Of a stretch of 64,000 nt of DNA, positions 23,839 to 33,311 are shown one piece after another. The stretch covers positions 186,001-250,000 of the forward strand of contig OOHK01000002.1 in assembly GCA_900315845.1 (NCBI GenBank), read 5' to 3'. The position numbers were made by a program, and so were the translations under genes. The notes beneath the pieces were generated by a model, which searched no databases, was not told where the DNA came from, and saw nothing but the letters and a program-made list of their open reading frames with translations. Each line of letters starts with the position of its first letter. Position 1 is the first letter of the stretch. This DNA is from Candidatus Avelusimicrobium luingense (GTDB lineage: Bacteria > Elusimicrobiota > Elusimicrobia > Elusimicrobiales > Elusimicrobiaceae).

Positions 23839-25282
23839 ATTGTTTAACCTCGTTTAATAGGTTTTGAATATTCAAGATAAACCCGAATACCTTGTACGGA
23901 TTATCCATGTGTAGCGGTAGTAACGATAAAAATAACGAAATTTCATACACACGCACCGCCACATAATCAAACCCGTTTTGTTCTACTTTCTGTTGGAACA
24001 AGGCGCGGTAAGGGGCGTTATCAAACGGGATGTCTAATTCAAACTTTAACTGCTCGCCCAGTTTAATATCAAAAAGGCCGCTATTGAAAAAATCATACCG
24101 TCCGCAAATACAATGACTTAGTTTTGCTAAATCATAATACGGGTTTGTCCACATTTCTTCTTCGGTAAGAGCCCCTTTGGGATCAATAAATTTTAAGGTA
24201 CGGGTTGACTTGTGATACAAGGCATTGGCAAACCCCGGGTCTCCGTGTCCGATCACTTGGCAGTTGGGAGCGCGCAGGTTTTTTTCCATTTGTTTTTTAA
24301 GGTCAAAATAAGCATCTACCAACTCATCCAAACGGACGTGGCCGGCCTCTAAAAATTGTGACAGTTTCGTATAAGCCGGATGCGCTTGTAATTGGATAGT
24401 CCGTTCTTTTACTTTATCCACATACAGGGCATCTGCCGTTTTTTGATACACTTGGGCCGAACACATACGGCGTGAACGCACGCTAAAAAAGTGGAAATAC
24501 ATATCCAAAATCGTTTCAAATTCTTCCGGTTCAATAGAACCATGTACCCATTTAATAGCCAAATCGGTCATATACAACCGTTCCATGGTGTAACTGGCTG
24601 TATCTTTATCTTCGCGATAGTTATACGGAAGAACGAACCAAGGTTTCATCTCGTCGGGCAACAAATGATAAAACGTATATTCTTTTTTCAATTTGTCTTT
24701 ATCGGTAGAAGATTTAGTTAACGTATATTTTGTTTCGGTTAGTGTATTAAAATACCGTGCTTCAAAATTTCCCGTTAGACACGCTACTAACCGCGATACT
24801 TGTGCCAAATTGCTCACTCCTTCTATGGGAAACTCTTGATTAATATAGTTAACCGCATCCGAAGACGTTACTCCCGCCAACCGGTTTTTGCAAAAGGGCA
24901 AATAGGTTTTTACATCGGGAAACATCATACCTACCAGTTGTTTATCCGCGCACATTTTCCACGGAGAATCTATATAATTTAATTTTTGAAACGATAACAA
25001 CGCTTTTTTCTCATCCGTAATAAACCAGTTGGAAAACAGGTGTAATACCCGCACATCTTCGCCGACAAACGGCTTTAACTGTTCTTCCACCGTCTCGTAT
25101 TGCGTCGCCGCATCTATCCGTTTAATAATCGCACCGGGGAAACAGGTTTGCAACAGCCCCAGCACCGTTTCTTCCACGCGGCGGCGCCCGATGACCACTT
25201 CGGCAAAAGTTTTCGTGCCGATAATATCTTGCACCATTTCGTTTTTGACAATATCGTTATCGTAACAAATAATTATTCTCAT
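23831..25282 (-). CDS. Two-domain protein with C-terminal APH-type phosphotransferase
   Basis: The 483-residue protein has a C-terminal kinase-like domain of the aminoglycoside phosphotransferase/choline kinase type: catalytic loop VIGHGDPGFANAL and metal-binding FIDPKGAL. The first 150 or so residues form a separate alpha/beta region starting MRIIICYDND that I do not recognise. Small-molecule kinases of this fold phosphorylate choline, ethanolamine or sugars, which would suit surface-glycan decoration. The ATG at 25282 is chosen over a longer frame to 25330 because the domain starts there; it overlaps the upstream gene by 26 bases. Confidence 0.7.
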   Translation of the reverse strand: MRIIICYDNDIVKNEMVQDIIGTKTFAEVVIGRRRVEETVLGLLQTCFPGAIIKRIDAATQYETVEEQLKPFVGEDVRVLHLFSNWFITDEKKALLSFQKLNYIDSPWKMCADKQLVGMMFPDVKTYLPFCKNRLAGVTSSDAVNYINQEFPIEGVSNLAQVSRLVACLTGNFEARYFNTLTETKYTLTKSSTDKDKLKKEYTFYHLLPDEMKPWFVLPYNYREDKDTASYTMERLYMTDLAIKWVHGSIEPEEFETILDMYFHFFSVRSRRMCSAQVYQKTADALYVDKVKERTIQLQAHPAYTKLSQFLEAGHVRLDELVDAYFDLKKQMEKNLRAPNCQVIGHGDPGFANALYHKSTRTLKFIDPKGALTEEEMWTNPYYDLAKLSHCICGRYDFFNSGLFDIKLGEQLKFELDIPFDNAPYRALFQQKVEQNGFDYVAVRVYEISLFLSLLPLHMDNPYKVFGFILNIQNLLNEVKQYV

Positions 25283-26171
25283 AAATTTTCTCGCGTTTGA
25301 AAAATAATTTCCCGACTTGTAATAAAACATAAGTAATCGCTAATAAGACGATACTCAATGCTACAAATTCTCTAAGCGTAGGGCAGGGCCCGTTGGTAAG
25401 CGCGGCCGATAAATAGGACGTAATTTTAGCCGTTAATTGAGCAAAGGGTACGCTCTTGGAAACAATCCACAGGTTAATCAGTTCCATGCCCCATGCCAGC
25501 ACGGATAAAGCATACAAGATAATTCCCCGGCCTTGTACGACACTTTTAACTTGCCGGTGAATATGCGCCAAAACATCTAAATATTTAAGATAACGCAGTG
25601 TGGACGGTGTGGCCGCTGCGGCCAAGTAATAATTCTTCCAAAAAGTGTAAAAGCCGGGGAAAATAAAATACGCTCCCAGCAAAACGGCCATAACAAATAA
25701 AAACAAACAAACCAATAGCCCCACCGAACTTTTGGCTAATAACCCCAATATCAAAAGCCAAGTAACTAACGCACTTAAATCCATAAAACGGTCTAACAAG
25801 ACGATGATTGTTCCCTTCCAAAAATCTTTGAGTAAAACGCCGTAACAGTACATCCTAAAAAATTCGCCCAACTTATACGGCAACAGCAAACTAACCGGAG
25901 TCACCTTACAGTAAGTTTTGAGATATTCCCACGTATTGACCGGATTGCCGTACATCGCCAAATACAATCGCAGGGCTTTGATGATATGAACCCCCAATAC
26001 GGTAAAAAACAAAGACAATAACCCCACCCTGCAGGACCCAAATAACGGTACCAAAACAGGTTGATAGGTTATCCCGAATACGATAAGCGCGCAAGCGAGT
26101 ACCGCCGTATTGATAAAACAATACCAAAAACGATTATTTTTTCGTCGTGTTACAGATGATATCGGCTTCAT
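25257..26171 (-). CDS. Flippase-like membrane protein (LPG synthase TM/UPF0104 family)
   Basis: The protein has about seven or eight membrane segments and the family motif region TPVSLLLPYKLGEFFRMY followed by LLDRFMDL. Family members include the membrane domain of lysyl-phosphatidylglycerol synthase and proteins in polysaccharide loci thought to flip lipids. The frame extends to a TTG at 26180; the ATG at 26171 is preferred, giving 304 residues. It overlaps the GT2 gene upstream. Confidence 0.68.
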   Translation of the reverse strand: MKPISSVTRRKNNRFWYCFINTAVLACALIVFGITYQPVLVPLFGSCRVGLLSLFFTVLGVHIIKALRLYLAMYGNPVNTWEYLKTYCKVTPVSLLLPYKLGEFFRMYCYGVLLKDFWKGTIIVLLDRFMDLSALVTWLLILGLLAKSSVGLLVCLFLFVMAVLLGAYFIFPGFYTFWKNYYLAAAATPSTLRYLKYLDVLAHIHRQVKSVVQGRGIILYALSVLAWGMELINLWIVSKSVPFAQLTAKITSYLSAALTNGPCPTLREFVALSIVLLAITYVLLQVGKLFFKREKIYENNYLLR

Positions 26172-26934
26172 ACTTGTCAATAATACGAGTGCGGTGTTCC
26201 TGTTGCATGAAAGATTTTTTTCCCACTACATACGAGCATAGCATTTTAAGTACTGTAATGGCTTGGCTAGTTAATTTTACATTAGATACTTGGTCGGTTT
26301 CACGCCAGCAAATCGGGAAAAATTTTACCTTGTGTTTATAATAGGCAGAGCCCAATACCATGGCATAATTAAATAATAAACTATCGGGATATCGGCGGTA
26401 AAATTCATCTTTTAATATCGCCGTCTTATATACATTTAATCCGGATCCCAAATCATACACGTTACTTCCCGTTCCCAAAGAAAACAGCATATCATATACG
26501 CGGTTGCCAAACGTGCGGAACTTGGAATATCCTTGCAGTTTAGAACCTTTCATAAAACGGGCTCCCAAAAAACAATCGTACGCCTGATATTCGCCGGATT
26601 CCAAATACGGCAGCAAATTGGCAATATCTCCTTGATCGTCCCCATGCAACACAATGACATAATCAAACCCGTTTTTGCATGCGTATGCAAAAGCCACTTT
26701 ATGCGATCCGCCCAACCCGTAATTATCTTTATTACGCAGTAGTGTAAGCGGCAGTTGCGGGTGAGACTTGGCAAACTCAATAACGGCTTGTTCTCCGTTA
26801 TCGGTGCTGCGGTTATTAACCACTAAAATTTCTGTAATAAAAGATTGTATTTGCGGTGTAAATTGAGCAAGCACCCGCGTGATTTGTTTTTCACAATTAT
26901 ACATGGGAATAAATACAAGAATTTTAGGGTTCAT
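26134..26934 (-). CDS. Family 2 glycosyltransferase (dolichol-phosphate-mannose-synthase-like)
   Basis: The 266-residue enzyme has VFIPMYNCEKQI, a NNRSTDNG nucleotide-binding loop and the metal motif LHGDDQGD, with the GLGGSHKVAF stretch of the polyprenyl-phosphate glycosyltransferase group. It probably loads a sugar on undecaprenyl phosphate at the inner membrane. It sits directly after the 941-residue membrane protein (adjacent stop and start) and before the flippase-like protein, a sensible order for building and moving a lipid-linked sugar. Confidence 0.82.
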   Translation of the reverse strand: MNPKILVFIPMYNCEKQITRVLAQFTPQIQSFITEILVVNNRSTDNGEQAVIEFAKSHPQLPLTLLRNKDNYGLGGSHKVAFAYACKNGFDYVIVLHGDDQGDIANLLPYLESGEYQAYDCFLGARFMKGSKLQGYSKFRTFGNRVYDMLFSLGTGSNVYDLGSGLNVYKTAILKDEFYRRYPDSLLFNYAMVLGSAYYKHKVKFFPICWRETDQVSNVKLTSQAITVLKMLCSYVVGKKSFMQQEHRTRIIDKYEADIICNTTKK

Positions 26935-29760
26935 TTAATGCACCTCACGAAGTTTAAGAAATTCTATCTTTTTTACAGGCGGCAAGTCTGCCGGTAACGC
27001 ATTGTCCGTCACTCGAATTTGCAAAGAGGAATGGTCATTTAACAGCCAATGCGCCACGGCCCCTAACGGAATAAGTAATTTCCCCTTATCCATCCCGCTA
27101 AATAATTTATGATTTTCTCCGGACTCATCTGTCCAACTTATTTCCACGCGGCGTTGCGGATTGTAATTCTTTTTAACAAAATACTTGGCAAATCCTAAAT
27201 TAGTCGGTAATTTATGCCAACCCGCCATATCATAAAGAGCATATTCAAAAGATTGGTCTTGCCCGTCAAATTCTATATACATAAAATCAGCATCGTCGCC
27301 GTAGAGCGGCTTGGAAAAATGGATTTGCAGACTATTTGATAACACTTTTGTTTCAAATGACACTTGCGGTGTTGAAAATATCGGCCGAAGCGATTTTATG
27401 GATTGCCCCCAAGCCGCAAATGTTTTATTGACAAACAAATCTTTACCATAAGGCAACAAACGGTGTCGTTGCAAAATTTGTTCGGTAGAAACGGAACCGT
27501 CATTAGGACGAAAAACATTTCTGGCTGGGTCATAGACATAGTTTTTACCTGTTATCAAATAATGATTAAGTAATGCCGTGGTCTCTTGTGCAGCGTCAAA
27601 GCCTTTTATTGTCATCGGTTCAAGTACAGATGATCCTTTAATATCTTGCGCATAATAGAGCCCAAATACGGATAAACCGAAATAGGGAAAAGGCAATTTC
27701 GGTTGCAAGGATTCCTGTTTCAAAAAATCTCCAGTAGTTTTTTTAACAAACCCTTGCCCGGCTTTGTTCAATTGTAATGGTTCCAGTTGGACGGTATCTT
27801 CCGATAACGTTATATACGGTTGTAATTTTTTCGTTTCCGTCAATATCCCCCAAGAATAAGAAAAAAATGGCACACATAAAGCCAACCCTATGAGTATCTG
27901 TTTTATCTTTATAGTACGCCCATACTGCAATACATAGACCACAAACATAACCGCCATCGCACTAAATATGCCAATATTCCGGGCAAACAAAGAATTAGTA
28001 TCTAACCGTACCATGGTATAAGAAAAAGCAACAAGCGGCAAAATTACCAGTGACAAAACGATACATCCATCGCGTACCTGCACCCTATTTATTTTTTCAT
28101 ACTTATTCAAGTGAAATACATAAAGAGCAAAAGCAAATCCCCCCCATACCAATACCGCCGGAAATAAGAATGTAAACAAATATCCAACCGACAAACGTAT
28201 GCCCAAAGGGGCAAACAAAACTATTGGAAAAGAAAATTGCTGTCCAAAGCGCGAAATACCGTCGGCCAATACGGTCTGAGCGGCCATCGCACGAATGTGG
28301 TGAAAGGTTCCCTGCAACCAAGGCACCGCTAGCAACACAGGAAGGAAACAAATGCACCACTTAAGTAAAAAACCGTTCTTTTGACTTTCCTTGCGTAATT
28401 GCCCGGAAGTAATAAACGTAATAATTTGATAAATTCCCAAGGGGGCAAAAGCCAAACATACCGCCGCCCCATATACAGGATAATAAAGTCCGTGAAACAA
28501 ACTGGTTAATAACCAAACTTTAAGCCATAGATTTCTGTTTTCTATGAGTTTAGGCCAGGAGAGCAGTAACATAATCGGCAAGATAAATAAACTACGGTTT
28601 ATATATACCGAACTTCCACCGATAAACACAAGAGCGATTAAAAACAGCGAAGTATTTTTTAGGTACAACTTCAACAAGCCAAGTACTAATACAGAAATGA
28701 TCCATAAAAATAAAGTCTCTGTTATATAATAATGCGAAAGAAGCCCCGCTCCCATCCATTCAAAAAAAGCCCCTTGCACAACAGAGTACATCCCTGATAC
28801 GGGAATATAGTGCACAAAGGCTTTTTGACCCATTTGGAACAATTGATGAAACCCGATAATGTTTTCAAAGGGGTGATGTAAATCTACCGGGATTTGTAAT
28901 CCCTTAGAAGAACTCACTAAAAATCCGGCTATTGCCACGTACACCCCAAATGATAAAATTTGATTTAAGGTAGCCGGAGTGTGCCAATATTTTTTCAGAT
29001 TGGCTATCCCCGATATAATTAACCCCGCCATCACCCCATATACAAATAGACGTATGCGCAGCAGCGGCTTAACGGTAACAATTTCCCCATTTAACAAATA
29101 ACGGTCCGCCACATAAACTAAAAGCAGTGCAGGTAAAATAATTTGCATAATTAAGACACTTTTTTGAAAAAGTACAGATTTATAAGAAGGACGTAAGCAT
29201 ATTACACAAATACTTATCAAAGCAACAATTGCAGGGGAATGTTTATTAATCGTATGCGTTCCCCCAAACCATGCATACAACATATACAATGCATATACTG
29301 TAAAAATAGATAGAAAGAAGAAAATCATGTCATCTATAAGATGTTCCTTATCACGCCAAGAAGCAATACATACAAGCAAAAAAAATGAGAAAATATCAAA
29401 TTTGAGTTTACCGACTACAAGTATGGAATAAATCATTATACAACTCACTATCCCCACGATAAACCGCTCCACACTAATAGTTTTACCTGGGGAATCGGTG
29501 AATTTAGCATTATAAGGCCCATACATATAATAACCCATATATACTAGTAAACCGGCCAATGACAAGAAATAAATTAAAAACATCTCCGCAGATTTATTGG
29601 AAAGGACTTGAGATGTCCATTCGACAATGATATCTGTATATACTTGCGGCTGATTGCCTGTAACGGCTAAAAAGATAAGCGTAAACAAAGCGCCGGCTAC
29701 GGTCATGAGCCCTAAAAACCCGGCCGGACGAAGTGATTTGATTTTTTGGGGAAAAGACAT
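26935..29760 (-). CDS. Large polytopic membrane protein, possibly GT-C type glycosyltransferase
   Basis: This 941-residue protein has about 16-20 membrane segments in the first 660 residues and a soluble C-terminal part (about 670-941) with beta-rich, aromatic content. That layout resembles membrane glycosyltransferases that use lipid-linked sugars, but I recognise no specific family or catalytic motif. The ATG at 29760 has GGAG eight bases upstream; a GTG at 29769 is less likely. It is the first gene of the minus-strand glycan unit. The DNA is visibly richer in A and T than its neighbours, which could reflect membrane codons or transfer. Confidence 0.55.
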   Translation of the reverse strand: MSFPQKIKSLRPAGFLGLMTVAGALFTLIFLAVTGNQPQVYTDIIVEWTSQVLSNKSAEMFLIYFLSLAGLLVYMGYYMYGPYNAKFTDSPGKTISVERFIVGIVSCIMIYSILVVGKLKFDIFSFFLLVCIASWRDKEHLIDDMIFFFLSIFTVYALYMLYAWFGGTHTINKHSPAIVALISICVICLRPSYKSVLFQKSVLIMQIILPALLLVYVADRYLLNGEIVTVKPLLRIRLFVYGVMAGLIISGIANLKKYWHTPATLNQILSFGVYVAIAGFLVSSSKGLQIPVDLHHPFENIIGFHQLFQMGQKAFVHYIPVSGMYSVVQGAFFEWMGAGLLSHYYITETLFLWIISVLVLGLLKLYLKNTSLFLIALVFIGGSSVYINRSLFILPIMLLLSWPKLIENRNLWLKVWLLTSLFHGLYYPVYGAAVCLAFAPLGIYQIITFITSGQLRKESQKNGFLLKWCICFLPVLLAVPWLQGTFHHIRAMAAQTVLADGISRFGQQFSFPIVLFAPLGIRLSVGYLFTFLFPAVLVWGGFAFALYVFHLNKYEKINRVQVRDGCIVLSLVILPLVAFSYTMVRLDTNSLFARNIGIFSAMAVMFVVYVLQYGRTIKIKQILIGLALCVPFFSYSWGILTETKKLQPYITLSEDTVQLEPLQLNKAGQGFVKKTTGDFLKQESLQPKLPFPYFGLSVFGLYYAQDIKGSSVLEPMTIKGFDAAQETTALLNHYLITGKNYVYDPARNVFRPNDGSVSTEQILQRHRLLPYGKDLFVNKTFAAWGQSIKSLRPIFSTPQVSFETKVLSNSLQIHFSKPLYGDDADFMYIEFDGQDQSFEYALYDMAGWHKLPTNLGFAKYFVKKNYNPQRRVEISWTDESGENHKLFSGMDKGKLLIPLGAVAHWLLNDHSSLQIRVTDNALPADLPPVKKIEFLKLREVH

Positions 29761-29894
29761 AAAAAACACTCCGATACCGTTTTTGATTATATCATTTTTT
29801 CTCTTCCTTCCGCAAAACGTCTCAGATTTTTCCTGCGAATTACAACCCGGCGCGGCTGCAATATGTTATGATAAGTGATATAAGGAGAATCGCC

Positions 29895-30977
29895 ATGAAA
29901 AATAAAATTTTTGAAGATTTGTTTGTATTAGAACTTGCCAATAACCACTGGGGGCATGTGGAACGCGGGTTAAAAATCATTGAAAACTTTTCACAGATTG
30001 TCCGCTTTAATAACGTCCGCGCGTCCATTAAATTACAATTTCGCGACGTAGATACCTTTATTCACCAAGATTTCAGAGACCGCCAAGATATCCGCTACAT
30101 TAAAAAAACCATGGCGACTAAAATGGATATCAAACAATACCAACTGCTCGTAGATGCTATACGCAAAAGCGGTTGTATCCCCATGGCGACTCCGTTTGAT
30201 GAATATTCGGTAGATACGTGCGTTAAATTGGGCGTAGCGATTATTAAAATTGCCAGTTCCGACTTAAACGACTGGATCTTAATTGAAAAAATTGCCACCA
30301 CCCGCAAACCCGTTATCGTATCCACCGGGGGCAGTTCCCTTAAAAATATTGATGATTTGGTAACCTTCTTTGAGCACCGCGATATTCCGCTGGCCATTAA
30401 CCATTGTGTCAGTGTGTATCCATCGGAAAAAGAAGAATTGGAACTCAACCAAATTGACTTCTTAAAAAACCGCTATCCGGGACACGTCATTGGTTTTTCC
30501 ACCCATGAATATAACGAGCGTTTGGAAGAATCTATCCAAATGGCCTACGCCAAAGGCGCACGCACCTTTGAGCGGCACATTGATATTGATGCGGATAATA
30601 TTCCGGTTTCCCCTTATTGTTCGTTGCCTCAAGATATTGATCGTTGGATAAAAGCCTATCAACGAGCGGTTATTTGTTGCGGTCACAGTCCGGACACCAA
30701 ACACTTGCCCGCCCGCAAAGAAATTACCTATTTAGATGCACTTGTGCGCGGCGTATATGCGCGGTGGGATTTACCCAAAGGGCATAAACTGACCGACGAT
30801 GACGTCTATTTGGCTATTCCATTACAAAAAGGCCAAATTTCCTGTCGGGAACTGATGCGCGGCGAAGTGTTACTGTCCGATATCAAAAAAGACGAACCTA
30901 TTAAAATCGACCAGATTGACAGTCCCTACGCTCATAACGAAAGCCTAAAACGATTGATTGAAGAACGCGGGTTATAA
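29895..30977 (+). CDS. NeuB-like 3-deoxy-2-ulosonate (sialic acid family) synthase
   Basis: The 360-residue protein has an N-terminal NeuB barrel (1-270) and a C-terminal SAF antifreeze-like domain (about 285-345). NeuB enzymes condense PEP with an amino sugar to make nonulosonic acids. The metal histidines are present at H204 (GFSTHE, usually GYSDHT) and H228 (TFERHID), along with ATPFDEYSVD and NHCVSVYPS. The ATG at 29895 has AAGGAGA at the right distance. No NeuC or NeuA homologue is adjacent, so the exact product is open. It is followed at once by the ThDP enzyme. Confidence 0.8.
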   Translation: MKNKIFEDLFVLELANNHWGHVERGLKIIENFSQIVRFNNVRASIKLQFRDVDTFIHQDFRDRQDIRYIKKTMATKMDIKQYQLLVDAIRKSGCIPMATPFDEYSVDTCVKLGVAIIKIASSDLNDWILIEKIATTRKPVIVSTGGSSLKNIDDLVTFFEHRDIPLAINHCVSVYPSEKEELELNQIDFLKNRYPGHVIGFSTHEYNERLEESIQMAYAKGARTFERHIDIDADNIPVSPYCSLPQDIDRWIKAYQRAVICCGHSPDTKHLPARKEITYLDALVRGVYARWDLPKGHKLTDDDVYLAIPLQKGQISCRELMRGEVLLSDIKKDEPIKIDQIDSPYAHNESLKRLIEERGL

Positions 30978-30978
30978 T

Positions 30979-32748
30979 ATGAAATTATCCGATTATTTAG
31001 TTAAAAAACTAGAGCAATACGGTGTGCGCCGTACCTTTATGATAACAGGCGGCGGAGCCATGCACTTAAATGATAGTTTCGGACAAAGTAAAAAAATTCA
31101 TTTGCTTTTTAATCATCATGAACAAGCCGCCGCTATTGCGGCCGAAGGGTACGCACGCGCCACGGGGAAATTGGCCGTTGTATGCGTAACGACCGGCCCG
31201 GGCGGGCTTAACTGCTTAAACGGAGTGTTTGGCGCGTGGACGGACAGCGCCCCCATTTTATTTATTTCGGGCCAAGTAAAAACTTCCACCACGTTAGCCT
31301 CTTGTCCGCAACTTCCGTTGCGCCAACTGGGTGACCAAGAAACCGATATTATCAGCGTGGTCACTCCGCTCACCAAATTTGCACGTACCGTTACCGATCC
31401 GCAAGATATTGATGCCGTGTTGGATGAAGCCATTTTTCACGCCACGACCGGACGCCCCGGCCCGGTATGGGTAGATATTCCTATCAATGTGCAAGCCGCA
31501 CAAATTAACGAAAAGAAATTAAAAAAATTTCGCACGCCCGCAAAGAAAAAGCAAGTGTCAATACTCCCTTGCAAGAAGGCCGCCACTTGGCTGACAAACG
31601 CCAAAAAGCCGCTTGTGGTCGTCGGGCATGGGGTGCGGTTAAGCGGCGCGCAAAAATTATTAGATACATTTTTGCGGCAAACCAAAATTCCCGCAGTAAC
31701 TACATTTAACGGATTTGATTTAGTGGCGGACGATTGCCCGAACTTCGCCGGACGTATTGGCACGGTCGGGCAGCGTGCGGGGAATTTTACGTTGCAAAAT
31801 GCAGACGTCATTTTGTTTTTGGGTACGCGCAACAACATTCGGCAAGTAAGTTATAATTGGGAAAATTTTGCCAAAAACGCCCAGAAAATCGTCGTAGATA
31901 TTGATCCGGCCGAATTACAAAAACCCACCGTCAAACCCGATTTACCGATTTGTGCCGATGTTAAAAATGTACTGGAAATTTTGATCCGTATGCTTAAAAA
32001 ACCGCTCGGCACAGACGCGTGGAGAAAGCATTGCCAAAAGTTACGGCATGAATTTTTACCGTTGCAAGAATTTACCTTCCGCCCCACGGACAAAATACAC
32101 CCGTATTTATTTATAGACGAACTCAGCCGCCAAACGCCGCCCGACACCTTGTTGGTCGCTTCCAACGGCACGGCTTGCGTAGCGTTGTTTCAAGCGGTCA
32201 AACTGAAAAAAGGCCAACGGGCATTTTTGAATTCCGGTTGTGCGTCCATGGGCTATGGCTTGCCTGCCGCTCTCGGGGCGTGCGCAGCCACCAATAAACC
32301 CGTCGTCTGTTTGGAAGGGGATGGCAGTATTATGATGAATTTGCAAGAATTGCAAACGGTTAAAACAAATAAATTACCGCTTAAAATTTTTGTGCTAAAA
32401 AACGGCGTCTATAAATCTATTATTCAAACGCAAACTAATTTTTTCAAAGGCCGTTTGACCGGGTGTAATGCCCAAAGCGGCGTAGAAGTACCCGATTTCG
32501 TGCAGGTTGCTAAAGCCTTCGGCTTACCGGCCGTACGTTTGCAAAAAAACCGAGATTTGAAAAAAGGCATTGCGCGCGTATTGGCTGCCAAAGGCCCTAT
32601 CGTGTGCGAAGTGGATTGCACCGAAGATTATATTTTCTCGCCCAAATTATCGGCGCGTAAATTACCCGACGGCACGATGATTAGCCCGACGTTGGAAGAC
32701 ATGTTTCCGTTCTTACCGCGCGAAACGTTTGAAAAAGCAAAGATGTAA
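30979..32748 (+). CDS. Acetolactate-synthase-like ThDP-dependent enzyme
   Basis: The 589-residue protein has the three-domain ThDP fold: the catalytic Glu48 in HHEQAAAIAAEGYARATG, a central domain (about 190-330) and a ThDP-binding motif EGDGSIMMN near residue 447. Biosynthetic acetolactate synthase is one member, but here there is no regulatory subunit or branched-chain gene nearby. ThDP enzymes of this type are also known in sugar branching (YerE adds an acetyl group from pyruvate to a deoxy-keto sugar). It begins one base after the NeuB-like stop, so both probably make one unusual glycan precursor. Confidence 0.78.
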   Translation: MKLSDYLVKKLEQYGVRRTFMITGGGAMHLNDSFGQSKKIHLLFNHHEQAAAIAAEGYARATGKLAVVCVTTGPGGLNCLNGVFGAWTDSAPILFISGQVKTSTTLASCPQLPLRQLGDQETDIISVVTPLTKFARTVTDPQDIDAVLDEAIFHATTGRPGPVWVDIPINVQAAQINEKKLKKFRTPAKKKQVSILPCKKAATWLTNAKKPLVVVGHGVRLSGAQKLLDTFLRQTKIPAVTTFNGFDLVADDCPNFAGRIGTVGQRAGNFTLQNADVILFLGTRNNIRQVSYNWENFAKNAQKIVVDIDPAELQKPTVKPDLPICADVKNVLEILIRMLKKPLGTDAWRKHCQKLRHEFLPLQEFTFRPTDKIHPYLFIDELSRQTPPDTLLVASNGTACVALFQAVKLKKGQRAFLNSGCASMGYGLPAALGACAATNKPVVCLEGDGSIMMNLQELQTVKTNKLPLKIFVLKNGVYKSIIQTQTNFFKGRLTGCNAQSGVEVPDFVQVAKAFGLPAVRLQKNRDLKKGIARVLAAKGPIVCEVDCTEDYIFSPKLSARKLPDGTMISPTLEDMFPFLPRETFEKAKM

Positions 32749-32768
32749 AAACGAAAAAGGAAATTCCT

Positions 32769-33236
32769 ATGAAAAGCAATAAAGCATTTACACTTATTGA
32801 ATTATTAGTGGTCGTGCTCATCATCGGCATACTTGCCGGAGTTGCGTTGCCGCAATATCAAAAAGCAGTAACAAAAACCCGTTATGCCACCTTAATGCAT
32901 TTGACGGAAAGTATTTACGAGGCCGAACAAGTTTATCATATGGCTAACGGAACTTATGGCGATTTTGACGTATTGGATGTAGATATCCCCCACAATTCTT
33001 CCAGCGCGCCTACCAGACGTCAGATTAACGGAGATGTTTTCTGCACAATAGAACTATCTACGCAGTATATTTATTGTCATAACAGCAAGTATCATTTATC
33101 GTACTTGCGTCTGTTTTACAACACGAACCGCTACTGCATCCCGTATAATAACAATGCGATGGCTACCAAAATTTGCAAGCAGGAAACAAACGGTGCTACC
33201 GCCGATGCAAGTACCGGCTGGTATCTTTATCCTTAA
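32769..33236 (+). CDS. Type IV pilin-like protein, dispersed family member 3
   Basis: The 155-residue protein has a very short leader, MKSNKA, before FTLIELLVVVLIIGILAGVA; the residue before the cleavage site is Ala, not Gly. It carries VYHMANGTYG, the LDVDIPH motif and a C-terminal ICKQETNG, and is rich in Tyr. It starts 20 bases after the ThDP gene, on the same strand, with AAAGG in the gap, so unlike most copies it may be expressed from a longer operon. A hairpin follows. Confidence 0.84.
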   Translation: MKSNKAFTLIELLVVVLIIGILAGVALPQYQKAVTKTRYATLMHLTESIYEAEQVYHMANGTYGDFDVLDVDIPHNSSSAPTRRQINGDVFCTIELSTQYIYCHNSKYHLSYLRLFYNTNRYCIPYNNNAMATKICKQETNGATADASTGWYLYP

Positions 33237-33256
33237 TTTCTTAAACAACTCAAAAA

Positions 33257-33295
33257 TAAACGGTGTTAACTTTTTAGTTAGCACCGTTTATTTTG
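33257..33295. terminator. Terminator between pilin 3 and the EAL protein gene
   Basis: AAACGGTGTTAAC (33258-33270) and GTTAGCACCGTTT (33277-33289) form a 13-bp stem with one G-T pair, followed by ATTTTGTG. It serves the converging genes. Confidence 0.75.
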
Positions 33296-33311
33296 TGTAA
33301 TAATCCGTATT

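Noticed and set aside
30979-32748. Calling the ThDP enzyme ilvB
   Set aside because: No ilvN, ilvC or other branched-chain gene is nearby and the operon partner is a NeuB-like synthase, so a general description is safer.
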